A stretch of 26,214 nt of DNA from JBEIJQ01 sp040380145 (GTDB lineage Bacteria; Bacteroidota; Bacteroidia; Chitinophagales; Saprospiraceae). Position numbers and translations under genes: made by a program. The notes beneath the pieces are model-generated. The model worked only from the letters and a program-made list of their open reading frames with translations, did not search any database and was not told the DNA's origin. The stretch covers positions 1-26,214 of the forward strand of contig JBEIJQ010000021.1 in assembly GCA_040380145.1 (NCBI GenBank), given 5' to 3'. Shown here one piece after another: positions 7,797 to 16,826 of this stretch; positions within the stretch are counted from its first letter, which is position 1, and each line of letters begins with the position of its first letter.

Positions 7797-10700
7797 TTAC
7801 TTGGTGAGCGTGACCGACTTGGTGACGACTTGGTCGCCGATCACGAGGCGCACGAGGTACAGTCCGTTGGGCAGGTCGGAGAGGTCGAGTCCGATCTGGG
7901 CAGCATTGAACGTGCGAGTTTCGATGGGCTTCACCATTTGACCGGTGGCAGAGATCACCGTCCAAGAAACTTCCCGTACGGAGGCAAGTTCGATCGCCAA
8001 GATCAGGGCTCCATTGGTCGGGTTGGGGAACAACTGGAGGTTGTTGAGCACGGCGATCTGGTCAACCGACACCGGCTGGTCAACCGTGGCCGTAGCGGAG
8101 AAAGAGCATCCATTGGCATCGGTGACGGTGACGGTGTAGGTACCGGCGCCCACGTTGGTCAGATCGGCCGTGGTGGCACCATTGTTCCAATCATAGGCGT
8201 AAGGGGCCGTGCCGCCTTGGACCGTGGAGGAAACGGATCCGTCCGTGCCGCCGAAGGTGGTGGCATCGGAAGCGGTGAGCGTCGCGGAGAGCGCAGCTGC
8301 CGGCTCTGTGATGGGCAAGGTGCCCGTGAGGACGCAACCGTTGGCGTCGGTCACTTGACCATTGTACAGACCAGCGGTGAGACCGGAGATGGACGCATCG
8401 GTCGCACCGTTGTCCCACAAGTAGGTGTAGGGCTGCACGCCGCCGCCGATCACGATATCGGCCGCACCGTCGTTGCCGCCGAAGCAGCTCACGTTGGTGA
8501 TGCTGAACGAATCGATGCTGAGCGCTGCGGGCTCGGAAATAGTGGCGCCGCCGAGGTCATATACACAACCGTTGGCGTCGGTCATCGTGCCGGTGTAGGT
8601 GCCGGGGCCGAGGTACACGAGGTCTTGGTCGGTGGCGCCGTTGCTCCACAAGAAGCTGTAGGGCTGGGTGGCACCGGAGATCGTGAGGGTGATCGTGCCA
8701 TCGAGGGCTCCGTTGCAGGTCACGTCGGAGAACTGTCCGGAGGTCACAAGCGCATCGGGCTCGGTGACATCGATCGGACCGGCCACGATTGCGCAGCCCG
8801 TGGCGTCGGTGATGGTGCCCGTGTAGGCACCGGGCAGGAGATCGGCCAGGTCCTCGTCGGTGGAGCCGTTGCTCCAGTTGAAGGTGTAGGGATCGAAGCC
8901 CCCGGAAACCGTGATCGAGATCGCGCCGGTGGTGTCGCCGTGGCAGGCGATGTTTTGCAGGCTGTCGAGCGCGGCGACGATCGCCGTGGGTTCGGTCAGA
9001 TCGACCGGTCCGCCCACCAACACACAGCCGTTGGCGTCGGTGATGGTGCCCGTGTAGGCGCCGGCACCGACGGAGATCAGGTCTTCGTCGGTGGCGCCGT
9101 TGCTCCAGTTGTAGGAGTAGGGGGCGGTTCCGCCACTGACCGTGATGTACAAGTAGCCGGAGTTGTCCCCGTTGCAAGCGAGGTTAGAGAGGCTGTCCAC
9201 TGCCAGCGTGAGCGCAGCAGCGGGTTCGGTGATGTCGAGCGGGCCGCCCACCGTGGTGCAACCGTTGGCATCGGTGATGGTGCCCGTGTAAGATCCTGCG
9301 GGAAGCGATGCGAGATCTTCGTCGGTGGCGCCGTTGCTCCAAAGGAAGCTGTAGGGGGCCGTGCCGCCGTTGACCGTGATCTGGATGGCGCCGGTGCCAT
9401 CGCCCGTGCAGCCCACGTTTTGGAAGCTATCGAGGTTGATGTTCAGAGCATCCGGTTCGGCGACCACGATCGGGCCGGCCACCGTGGTGCAACCGTTGGC
9501 ATCGGTGACGGTGCCCGTGTAGCTGCCCGCGACGAGGCCGGTGATATCCTCATCGGTAGAGCCGTTGCTCCAAGCGAAGGAGTAGGGGGCGACGCCGTCG
9601 TTGGCGGATACGGAGATCGCGCCGTCGGCCAGGCCGTTGCACGAAACGCCGACCAAAGAGTCGAGCGCAACTGCGATGGAGGCGGGCTGGGTCAGCACCA
9701 CCGGACCGGCGACCATCGTGCAGCCGTCGCGGTCGGTGACAGTACCCGTGTAGCTTCCGTCGCCGATGGCCAAGATGTCTTCGTCAGTAGCGCCGTTGCT
9801 CCAGTTGAACGAATAAGGAGCCACACCTCCGGAAACCGTGATGCCGATGCTGCCGTCGGTGGCGTTGAAGCAGGTGGGATCGTTGGCAAAATCCAGCGAA
9901 ACAAGGATCTCGGTCGGCTCGGTCACGGGCAGCAGAGCAGAGAACGAGGTACAGCCGTTGGCATCTTCCACAAAGAGTTCGTAGTTGTCGGCCGGTACGG
10001 CAAGGAGGTCTTCGTCGGTGGCGCCGTTCGTCCAAGAGTAAACGAAGGGAGCGATACCGCCGCTGATCGTCACGAAAACGGCTCCGTTGTTGGCTCCATA
10101 GCAGGTCAGGTCTTGGATCGAATCGAGAACGACATCCAAGCGGTCGGGCTCGGAAACCACGGTCGTGACCGAGGTGCTGCAACCGGCCGCATCGGAAACG
10201 GTGACATCGTATCCTCCTGCGATCAGGCCCGTCAGATCTTCGTCCGTGCCGCCGTCGCTCCACGCGAAGGCGTAGGGAGCAGTGCCGCCCGTGACCGTAA
10301 GGTCAACGGCGCCGTCGTTGAAACCGTTGCAGGACGCATTCGTGGCCGTGGCAGACGCACCGAACTGGTTGGTCAGCGTGACCGAGGCCGTGGCGGTGCC
10401 GCCGCAAGCATTGGTCACCGTGACCGTGTAAGTGCCGGCGGTCAGGTTGAACAAGGAATCCGTTGCGGCGCCGTTGCTCCAAGCATAGGAAACCGGCTGG
10501 ATGTTGCCGCCAGTGACGGACACCGATGCGGAGCCGTTGGCAAGAGCATCGCAAGTGGGATCCGTGGAGGCCGTGGCGATCACCGGATTGGTGACCGTGA
10601 TGGTTTGCGAAATATTGATGACGTATTGACCCGTGACTCCCGCAGTGAAGGCTTCGAGGATGGCCACATAGGTGGTACCGGGCACGGGCGTGAAGGTCAG

Positions 10701-13106
10701 TTCGGAGGCGAGCTGCGTGGCCGGGTCATTGCAACCGTCATCGTCAAATCCGATGGTCGTGGTGTTGGCCGCATCGCGGATATACAGATAGGTGTCGAAC
10801 GCAGAACCGCACAACGACACCGTGATGCTGGTGGCACAGGGCTGGGCCGTGAAGGCAAAGAAAACGTCCGGGCCCACGCGGAGATTGGAGTTGTCGCCGT
10901 AGCAGGTGGCCGTGCTCACCGTATCGGTGAAGGGGAAAGAACCGGCCACGATCGCATTGGCCAAGCCGTTGCCCGGCAGCGGGAAGGGCGAACAGAAAGT
11001 CGCGAAGGAAACAGGAGCGGACAAGAAACTTTCGCCGTCCAGCACATCGCAGCTTTCGTACACATAGGCCTGATAGGCCGTGGAAGCCTGCAGACCGGTC
11101 AGTACAAAAGGATTGCCCGTGACCAGCACCGTATCGCCGTTGCCGGGCGTGAAACCGGCAGGGCCATATACGATGAAGGTGGAATCCACCGTGCCGCCAC
11201 CGGACACCCAGCCGATCGTGGCCGTGACATCGGTGATGGCCGTGGCCGTGACGGCCGTGGGAGCCGGGCAGGAGGGAACCAGGATCGTCACTTCGTCCAG
11301 AGAGAAACAGCCGAGGGCATCCGTATAATCGACCGTGAAGGTGTAGGAGCCGGGGGCAAAAGGACCGACCGAAATCTGTTGGCCCACCAAACCGCCGGGG
11401 TTCCAAGTGAAAGCGCCGGGAGTGGTGTTGATCGTGCCCACGTTGGGGTTGAACGCGCCCATCGTCTGGATGGGGCCGCCGGTGGCGGAAAGCACCCAGT
11501 CAGTGGAAAGGTTGTTGTCGGCAGCCACGTTGCGGATGATGCCCGCGCGTCCGGTTCCGGAGGCGATGTTGCCCGTCCATTGGGCGGCAGTCACGCCGGA
11601 TGCGGCAGGGAAAGAGAAGCCACTGGTGGCCACCGCGTCGAGGATGGTGCCGGATGCCGTGCGGAGAATATATCCGTAGGCGGTACCAGAGCCGGGAGAC
11701 AAGCCCGCCGCCATTCCGAAAAATCGGTTGGCGGGAACATTGGGCGTATTGTTGTGCGCGAACACGGCCACGCCGCCGGCGGGGATCACCGTGCCCGCGG
11801 GAACGGTGTAAACAAAAGAGTTGGTCTGCGAGCTCCAGATCACGATCTGCAGACCGCTGATGTCCACCGGGTTGGCCGCATGGATGTTGGAGATCTCGAG
11901 ACCGTCGAAGTCGAGGGCCGCGGTGGGAATAAACGCCGGGTAAGGGGCCGTGGCGCCTTGGCCGGTTTCAAAATGGGTCACTTCCGTGATCAGCACCGTA
12001 TAAAGCGAGGGGTCGCTGGCCGTGGCGGAAAGCGTGGCCGTTTGTCCCAAGCTGATCACTTGGTCGGGGCCCGCATTGAGGCCGAGGTAGTATTCGATGT
12101 AAGTGCCGCCGTTGATGGTGCCGGCAACGCCGTTGGAACCCGTGACCGCGATGCCGTAGGAAACGTTCTGCGTTTGCGGGCCCGTGGTGGCCGGGATGAT
12201 GGCGCCCCAAGTTCCGGAAAAGTTGTCGCCGCTGATCAGAGTCATCGCGATGGGAGCTTGCGCCACGCCGTTGATCGAGTAGGCAACAGCCACACTGGCC
12301 ACACCGCCACCGTCCACGACGGTCGCGGAAATGGTGTGGGGCACACCGGTACACTGTTGCACCGTGGGATCGGCCGTGATGTTGGACACGGCGAAGGATA
12401 CCGGCTGCCAGTTGTAGGCAAGGCCAGAAGCAGGCAGGACGGCCTGCGTGAAGGTCATGTTCGCCGCATTGTTCGTACCAGCGGCGGAAGCCGCCCAATC
12501 CGTGGCGGTCGTGCGGTTGTTGAAATCGGTATTGGCGTTGCCGCGCAGACCGACCTGGGCCGTGCGGGCCGTGGCGTTGCGGGTCATGGGGCCATAGATC
12601 ACCTGTACGAGGTTGGTCGTCTCGTGCAGGACGATCTGGAAGTTGAAGTTGTCGTCAAGGTTCGTGGTCGCATCCCAAGAGGCGAAGTTCGACCACTGTA
12701 CCACCAGGGAGCGATTGGGCGCGGTGCCGAGCACTTCGTAGCGGAGCTCGCCGTTGGCCAAGCCCTGCAGGTCGAAGTTGAGGCCCGCGATCACGTTGTT
12801 CGTGGTGCCCGTGGAAAGAGCCGTATACGAACTGGCAACCGTAGCGCCGAGAGCGATGAAGCCATTGACGTTCACGCTGAAGGCCGTTTGGGCCGCCCCA
12901 TTGTAGGTGAAGGGGAAACCGATGGGGAGATTGAGGTAGTTGTCGTCGTCAATCCCGGCCACGCCCAAGACCGTACCGCCCGTGATCGGGGTATAGGCCA
13001 CGTTCGTCTGGCTGAAACCATAGGTGGTGGCGACTTGGGCGGAAAGGATTTGCGTGCCCAAAAACAACAAAACAAATGAGGAAAAAAACTGTAAAAAGCG
13101 TTTCAT
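7797..13106 (-). CDS. SprB-repeat surface protein with T9SS sorting domain
   Basis: This 1769-residue protein is secreted by the type IX system. Order: signal peptide (1-24, ending LSAQ); a beta-rich N-terminal domain (about 25-230); a lamin-tail-like domain (about 370-540) that appears inserted between a 'NAGPDQVISLGQTATLSA' PKD-like start and its continuation 'TPGAFTWNPGG'; a fibronectin type III-like domain (about 613-703); a PPC-like domain (about 705-834) with 'DTYLYIRDAANTTTIGFDDD'; eleven SprB repeats (836-1678); and a type A C-terminal domain (1679-1769) with LFPNPTNG, cleaved on export. SprB repeats occur in gliding adhesins and large surface proteins; adhesion is inferred here. The ATG at 13106 starts the signal peptide; an upstream in-frame ATG at 13220 lies ahead of the promoter. 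Confidence 0.92.
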   Translation of the reverse strand: MKRFLQFFSSFVLLFLGTQILSAQVATTYGFSQTNVAYTPITGGTVLGVAGIDDDNYLNLPIGFPFTYNGAAQTAFSVNVNGFIALGATVASSYTALSTGTTNNVIAGLNFDLQGLANGELRYEVLGTAPNRSLVVQWSNFASWDATTNLDDNFNFQIVLHETTNLVQVIYGPMTRNATARTAQVGLRGNANTDFNNRTTATDWAASAAGTNNAANMTFTQAVLPASGLAYNWQPVSFAVSNITADPTVQQCTGVPHTISATVVDGGGVASVAVAYSINGVAQAPIAMTLISGDNFSGTWGAIIPATTGPQTQNVSYGIAVTGSNGVAGTINGGTYIEYYLGLNAGPDQVISLGQTATLSATASDPSLYTVLITEVTHFETGQGATAPYPAFIPTAALDFDGLEISNIHAANPVDISGLQIVIWSSQTNSFVYTVPAGTVIPAGGVAVFAHNNTPNVPANRFFGMAAGLSPGSGTAYGYILRTASGTILDAVATSGFSFPAASGVTAAQWTGNIASGTGRAGIIRNVAADNNLSTDWVLSATGGPIQTMGAFNPNVGTINTTPGAFTWNPGGLVGQQISVGPFAPGSYTFTVDYTDALGCFSLDEVTILVPSCPAPTAVTATAITDVTATIGWVSGGGTVDSTFIVYGPAGFTPGNGDTVLVTGNPFVLTGLQASTAYQAYVYESCDVLDGESFLSAPVSFATFCSPFPLPGNGLANAIVAGSFPFTDTVSTATCYGDNSNLRVGPDVFFAFTAQPCATSITVSLCGSAFDTYLYIRDAANTTTIGFDDDGCNDPATQLASELTFTPVPGTTYVAILEAFTAGVTGQYVINISQTITVTNPVIATASTDPTCDALANGSASVSVTGGNIQPVSYAWSNGAATDSLFNLTAGTYTVTVTNACGGTATASVTLTNQFGASATATNASCNGFNDGAVDLTVTGGTAPYAFAWSDGGTDEDLTGLIAGGYDVTVSDAAGCSTSVTTVVSEPDRLDVVLDSIQDLTCYGANNGAVFVTISGGIAPFVYSWTNGATDEDLLAVPADNYELFVEDANGCTSFSALLPVTEPTEILVSLDFANDPTCFNATDGSIGITVSGGVAPYSFNWSNGATDEDILAIGDGSYTGTVTDRDGCTMVAGPVVLTQPASIAVALDSLVGVSCNGLADGAISVSANDGVAPYSFAWSNGSTDEDITGLVAGSYTGTVTDANGCTTVAGPIVVAEPDALNINLDSFQNVGCTGDGTGAIQITVNGGTAPYSFLWSNGATDEDLASLPAGSYTGTITDANGCTTVGGPLDITEPAAALTLAVDSLSNLACNGDNSGYLYITVSGGTAPYSYNWSNGATDEDLISVGAGAYTGTITDANGCVLVGGPVDLTEPTAIVAALDSLQNIACHGDTTGAISITVSGGFDPYTFNWSNGSTDEDLADLLPGAYTGTITDATGCAIVAGPIDVTEPDALVTSGQFSDVTCNGALDGTITLTISGATQPYSFLWSNGATDQDLVYLGPGTYTGTMTDANGCVYDLGGATISEPAALSIDSFSITNVSCFGGNDGAADIVIGGGVQPYTYLWDNGATDASISGLTAGLYNGQVTDANGCVLTGTLPITEPAAALSATLTASDATTFGGTDGSVSSTVQGGTAPYAYDWNNGATTADLTNVGAGTYTVTVTDANGCSFSATATVDQPVSVDQIAVLNNLQLFPNPTNGALILAIELASVREVSWTVISATGQMVKPIETRTFNAAQIGLDLSDLPNGLYLVRLVIGDQVVTKSVTLTK
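8073..10601 (-). repeat. Eleven tandem SprB repeats (about 77 codons each)
   Basis: Repeat lengths by count are 79, 73, 77, 77, 77, 77, 77, 77 or 78, and 76 for the last three. The shared core is G-x-x-PYSF-x-WSNGATDEDL...Y-x-G-x-x-TDANGC...EP. Each has one cysteine near residue 15 and one in the NGC near 65, a likely disulfide pair. The last repeat lacks the first cysteine (DATTFGG). DNA-level similarity among repeats 4-8 is high, so copy number may vary by recombination. Confidence 0.9.
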
Positions 13107-13166
13107 AAAACGTTTGATAAGTGAAAAAAACTGCAGAGGAAAAAGAGATTTTTCTCTGCCAAAGTG

Positions 13167-13174
13167 CAAATGTA
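13167..13174 (-). promoter_or_regulatory. -7 box for the SprB-repeat gene
   Basis: TACATTTG followed by C, 60 nt upstream of the ATG at 13106, implying a leader of about 54 nt. This placement also excludes the upstream ATG at 13220 as the start. Confidence 0.6.
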
Positions 13175-13512
13175 GCCTTAAATGCGGATTGCTCGCAAAT
13201 TGTTCATTTTGAAGCAGCAAAAGGTTTTTCTTTGATCATCTTTCTCGGACGTCTTGTTTTATTTTATTTACGATCAAAAGCAAAACCTAATTCTATTCAA
13301 GATGATTTTTTCGAAAAAAAATTTTTTTGCTGCACACTGTGCTTTTTTTTGGGAAAAACAAAAAAACGGGTGAAATGGAAATGCGAGAAACTCCGAAACC
13401 TGTACGGAGCATAAGCGGCGGAGGTCTATGCAGCCTTTGAGCAGGATCCATACAAAATGCCCATCGCAGGCTTCGGCAAAAAATAAAAAGCCCAAAAATT
13501 TATTTTAATGTC

Positions 13513-13520
13513 CATATTTG
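13513..13520 (+). promoter_or_regulatory. -7-like box for the ATPase gene
   Basis: CATATTTG followed by C, one base off the TAnnTTTG consensus, 19 nt before the ATG at 13540. Confidence 0.45.
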
Positions 13521-13539
13521 CAGAAAATCCGCAAAAAAT

Positions 13540-14869
13540 ATGATCAAATCGGTTTTCGTACAGAATTACAGGTCCATCAACGAGGGCCAGACGCTGAGTT
13601 TCGTCAAATCGAACCGGAAAAAAGCCGAGCACCCCCATTATCGCAAGGCCGGCCACGTCGAACTGGCTTGCGCAGCTGCAATGTACGGCGCGAACGCTTC
13701 CGGCAAAAGCAATTTTTTGAAGGCGATTGCCTCTTTGCAGCAAGCAATTTTATTTTCAGGCGATAACAAGCCAGGTCAACCCATTCGGGAACATGATCCT
13801 TTTCGCCTAAAAAAGGGACAGGAAAATCTGCCCGTTTGCTTTGAGATCGAATTTATCTCTGCAGAAATTTCGTACACTTACACCGTTCGTTTCACACGAT
13901 AGCCGTGTAGAGTTCGAAAAATTGGTTTTTTATCCCAACGGACGGAAATCTTTGCTGTTCGAAAGATCTTCAGAAGGCGAAACCTTGTTCGGCGACCAGT
14001 TCAAGGGCGAAAAAAAGGCCATCCAAAGGCTGGTCCTTTCCAACCAGCTTCTTCTTTCCAAAGGGGCTGAAAACAATTCGGAAAGCTGCCTTGCCGTATA
14101 CGATTTTTTCAAGAACCATTTGTACACGATAACTGGGCACAACTCCCCCGCATCTTTATTGGCGGGGATGTTTTCCATGCCGCTGGCCCGTGAACCGGAC
14201 TCTCCGTTTGCCCAAAAGTACAACGCCCTGATCCGAGCCTTGGACACGGGCATTCGAAAAGTGATTTCGAAAGAGGCGGATTGGAAGAAAAAAACGTCTG
14301 GACCGACCGGCTTTTTCGAGCCGAACAACAGGGGCCAATACGAAATCACCACCTTGCACGAATTGTATGACGAAAACAATCGGACCATAGACCACGAGGA
14401 ATTTGATCTGAAAGACGAATCGTCCGGAACCAAGAGCCTGTTTTATTTGGGAGGCTTGATCCTCCGTGTCCTCGAAAAAGGCTCCGTGCTGGTCGTGGAC
14501 GAATTCGACACCAGCCTACATCCGCTGGTCACCTCTTATCTGATCCGCTTGTTCGCCAATCCGCTGTCCAATCCCAAGGGGGCGCAGCTGCTGTTCGCCA
14601 CTCACGACGTTACCCTGTTGGACGAGGAGCTTTTCAACCGAGATCAGATCTGGTTCACCGAAAAAAACGAACGGGGAGGTACCGAACTGGTCCGATGTTC
14701 CGATATAGAGGGGCTGCGCTCGGACGCTCCGATCGGCAAATGGTACCTCTCCGGGCGATTGGGCGGCACGGCCATCATAGACGATTCCGATCTGGTCAGC
14801 CTTTGGCAAAAAGAACTTGGAGGGTTGACAGATCCGGAGCAAACCCCTACTTCACGCTCCACCGTTTGA
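13540..14869 (+). pseudogene. AAA15-family ATPase split by a frameshift
   Basis: Two open frames together make one ATPase of about 440 residues. The first (13540-13902) has the N-terminal strand 'IKSVFVQNYRSINEGQTLSF' and Walker A GANASGKSN (50-58), then stops at TAG. The second continues in the next frame from about 13898 to the TGA at 14867 with the family's signature-like SSGTKSL, Walker B VLVVDEFDTSLHP and ATHD. Restoring the frame requires one extra base to be removed (or two added) around 13885-13900. The family (COG1106-like, related to AAA15 and RloA/AriA-type ATPases) often acts in phage defence with a TOPRIM- or RloB-type partner; none follows here, as the next gene is a convergent helicase. 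It may be a true pseudogene or a sequencing error. Confidence 0.8.
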
Positions 14870-14905
14870 TCGGCTATTTCCGCGGGCTGTGAGCCGTCAG
14901 GGATT

Positions 14906-16240
14906 TTACCGCGGACGGTTGAACCATTTTTTCTTCTTGGGCCCCTCGCCGGAGCGGGGCGCGGAACCGCCGGAGCCTTGGGCGGGCGGACGGGCGTTTT
15001 CCGCGGGGCGACCGCCTTGCGGGTTGGAACGCTGGGGCGGGGACTGCTTTTTCGCGGGCGCGCTCTTGGGCACGGGTAGCTGGAGCATGTCCTCGGTCAG
15101 TTCCATGGACGGGTAGGGATTGTTTTCCGCCACGGGAATCCTGCGGCCGGTGAGCTTTTGGATATCGAGCAGGTATTTCCTTTCCTCGGCGCTGCAAAAA
15201 GCGATGGCCATTCCCTTGGCGCCGGCGCGGGCCGTGCGGCCGATGCGGTGCACATAGGTTTCGGGCACTTCGGGGATCTCGAAGTTGAACACGTGCGTGA
15301 TGTCGTCGATGTCGATCCCGCGGGCGGCAATGTCGGAGGCCACGAGGATACGCATGCGCCCGTCGCGGAAATCGGCCAGGGCGGCCTGGCGGGCTCCCTG
15401 CGATTTGTTGCCATGGATGGCGCCGGCAGAGATCCCGTTGCGGGAAAGGACCTTGGACAGTTTGTCGGCCCCGTGTTTGGTGCGGGTGAACACGATGCCC
15501 TTCTTGATGCGCAGGTATTCGATCAGGTGCTGGATCAGCGCCGGCTTGTCGTTCTTTTCCACCAAGAAAAGCCATTCTTCGATGGCGCCCACCGTTTCGG
15601 GGCGGCGCTCCGCCTCCACTTGTTGGGGATCGCGGAGGAACTGGTCGGCCACGGCCTTCACTTCCGGAGAAAAAGTGGCCGAAAACAACAGGTTCTGCCG
15701 CTTGGGCGGCAAGAGGGCAAGCACCTTGCGGATGTCGTGGATGAAACCCATATCGAGTATGCGGTCGGCCTCGTCGAGCACGAAAATATCGAGCTGCTGG
15801 AGGGAGACCACGCGCTGCCCGATGAGGTCGAGCAGGCGGCCCGGAGTGGCCACGAGGATGTCAACGCCGCGGCGCACCGCCTCGATCTGGGGCACGATGC
15901 CCACACCGCCGTACACGACGATGCTTTTCAGTTCGGTGAACTGGCCGTAGGTGTTCAGGTTTTCCTCGATCTGGATGGCCAATTCACGGGTGGGGGCGAG
16001 GATCAGCGCCCGGGGAAGCCGGCCCTTGGCGGCCGGGCGGGGGTGGTTGGCGAGCCATTGCAGGATGGGCAGCGAGAAGGCCGCCGTCTTGCCCGTGCCC
16101 GTCTGGGCCACGCCGATCAGGTCGCTGCCGCTGAGCACGAGGGGAATGGCTTTTTGTTGGATGGGCGTCGGTTCGGTGTAGCCTTGGATTTCAATGGCCC
16201 GCAGAAGCGGTTCGATCAGGTGGAGTTCTTTGAACGTCAT
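14906..16240 (-). CDS. DEAD-box RNA helicase, RhlE-like
   Basis: A 444-residue ATP-dependent RNA helicase of the cytoplasm, acting in ribosome assembly or RNA turnover. All helicase motifs are in order: Q motif GYTEPTPIQ (20-28), AQTGTGKT (45-52), PTRELAIQ, TPGRLLDL, DEAD (156-159), SAT (187-189), 'VASDIAARGIDID' and HRIGRTARAG. Beyond about residue 385 comes a Pro/Lys/Arg-rich tail ending GPKKKKWFNRPR that is likely disordered and RNA-binding. The ATG at 16240 gives MTFKELHL, the usual family start; the frame stays open 99 codons further but crosses its own promoter. It ends 36 nt from the convergent ATPase gene. Confidence 0.92.
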   Translation of the reverse strand: MTFKELHLIEPLLRAIEIQGYTEPTPIQQKAIPLVLSGSDLIGVAQTGTGKTAAFSLPILQWLANHPRPAAKGRLPRALILAPTRELAIQIEENLNTYGQFTELKSIVVYGGVGIVPQIEAVRRGVDILVATPGRLLDLIGQRVVSLQQLDIFVLDEADRILDMGFIHDIRKVLALLPPKRQNLLFSATFSPEVKAVADQFLRDPQQVEAERRPETVGAIEEWLFLVEKNDKPALIQHLIEYLRIKKGIVFTRTKHGADKLSKVLSRNGISAGAIHGNKSQGARQAALADFRDGRMRILVASDIAARGIDIDDITHVFNFEIPEVPETYVHRIGRTARAGAKGMAIAFCSAEERKYLLDIQKLTGRRIPVAENNPYPSMELTEDMLQLPVPKSAPAKKQSPPQRSNPQGGRPAENARPPAQGSGGSAPRSGEGPKKKKWFNRPR

Positions 16241-16320
16241 GTGTGGAAAAAAGGGAAAAAAACGGCGTCCCGGCCGATGGAAACAAAAAAGAAGCAGGGC
16301 CGGCACGCCTTGTGCGGCCG

Positions 16321-16328
16321 CAAAGGTA
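16321..16328 (-). promoter_or_regulatory. -7 box for the DEAD-box helicase
   Basis: TACCTTTG followed by C, 80 nt upstream of the ATG, implying a leader of about 75 nt, longer than others in the window. Confidence 0.6.
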
Positions 16329-16453
16329 CGGCTTTCCAACGAGAAAAAGCCGCCGCCCCGCCCAAAGAGCGCTTTTCTCGCCCAAAAAACCGTCGGACAA
16401 CGGTTTTTTTCAAGAAAAGATCGGTCGGAGTTTTTTTTTCGGAAACACGGGAT

Positions 16454-16461
16454 TACCTTTG
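16454..16461 (+). promoter_or_regulatory. -7 box for the tRNA cluster
   Basis: TACCTTTG followed by C, about 25 nt upstream of tRNA-Ser. The same octamer as before the helicase, on the opposite strand. Confidence 0.65.
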
Positions 16462-16486
16462 CAGCGCTTTGGCAAATGCCCTTTTT

Positions 16487-16579
16487 GGAGAGATGGGTGA
16501 GTGGCTGAAACCACCGGTTTGCTAAACCGACGTACACTTTTTAGGTGTACCGCGGGTTCGAATCCCGCTCTCTCCGCCA
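16487..16579 (+). tRNA. tRNA-Ser(GCU)
   Basis: Acceptor arms GGAGAGA and TCTCTCC pair fully; discriminator G and encoded CCA follow. The anticodon loop is TTGCTAA (GCT), reading AGC/AGU. The long variable arm GTACAC-TTTTTAG-GTGTAC marks a class II tRNA. T-arm CGGGTTCGAATCCCG. First gene of a three-tRNA cluster. Confidence 0.95.
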
Positions 16580-16593
16580 ATTCCGTGAGCAAT

Positions 16594-16669
16594 CGGGGTG
16601 TAGCGCAGTTGGTAGCGCGCAACGTTCGGGACGTTGAGGCCGCTGGTTCGAGTCCAGTCACCCCGACCA
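16594..16669 (+). tRNA. tRNA-Pro(CGG)
   Basis: Acceptor CGGGGTG/CACCCCG, anticodon stem CAACG/CGTTG with loop TTCGGGA (CGG), T-arm CTGG-TTCGAGT-CCAG, discriminator A and encoded CCA. Fourteen nt after tRNA-Ser. Confidence 0.95.
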
Positions 16670-16726
16670 CCAAGCGGGCCTCCGCAAGTCACCGGAGTGC
16701 CCGTTTTCCATGAAAGATCGTCCGTT

Positions 16727-16799
16727 CGGGGTGTAGCGCAGTTGGTAGCGCGTCTGCTTTGGGAGCAGAAAGTCGCTGGTTCGAGCCCAGTCACCCCGA
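16727..16799 (+). tRNA. tRNA-Pro(UGG)
   Basis: Acceptor CGGGGTG/CACCCCG, anticodon stem TCTGC/GCAGA with loop TTTGGGA (TGG), T-arm CTGG-TTCGAGC-CCAG, discriminator A. Unlike its two neighbours it has no encoded CCA (CGA follows), so the tail must be added by the CCA-adding enzyme. Confidence 0.95.
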
Positions 16800-16826
16800 C
16801 GATTTTTCTCCCCCTTTTTTTGTCGG

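Larger units (their letters stand above)
13107..13539. other. Divergent AT-rich intergenic region
   Basis: It holds the leftward -7 box (13167-13174), the rightward -7 box of the ATPase gene (13513-13520), and long A and T runs around 13300-13330. A short frame after a TAA (13415-13486) encodes a 23-residue tail rich in ordinary protein residues (EVYAAFEQDPYKMPIAGFGKK, then TAA), which might be the decayed end of a lost gene. Confidence 0.5.

Noticed and set aside
8073..10601. Repeats here as a CRISPR array
   Set aside because: The units are about 230 bp, coding, and without spacers.
7830..13079. A 1749-codon open frame antisense to the SprB-repeat gene
   Set aside because: Its composition follows the repeats of the real gene read backwards (rich in Gly, Arg, Val, with no domains); it stays open because the sense gene avoids codons whose complement is a stop.
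13885..13905. Programmed frameshift in the ATPase gene
   Set aside because: No slippery run or prfB-like stop context is present (CGA then TAG), and re-pairing one base on would be poor.
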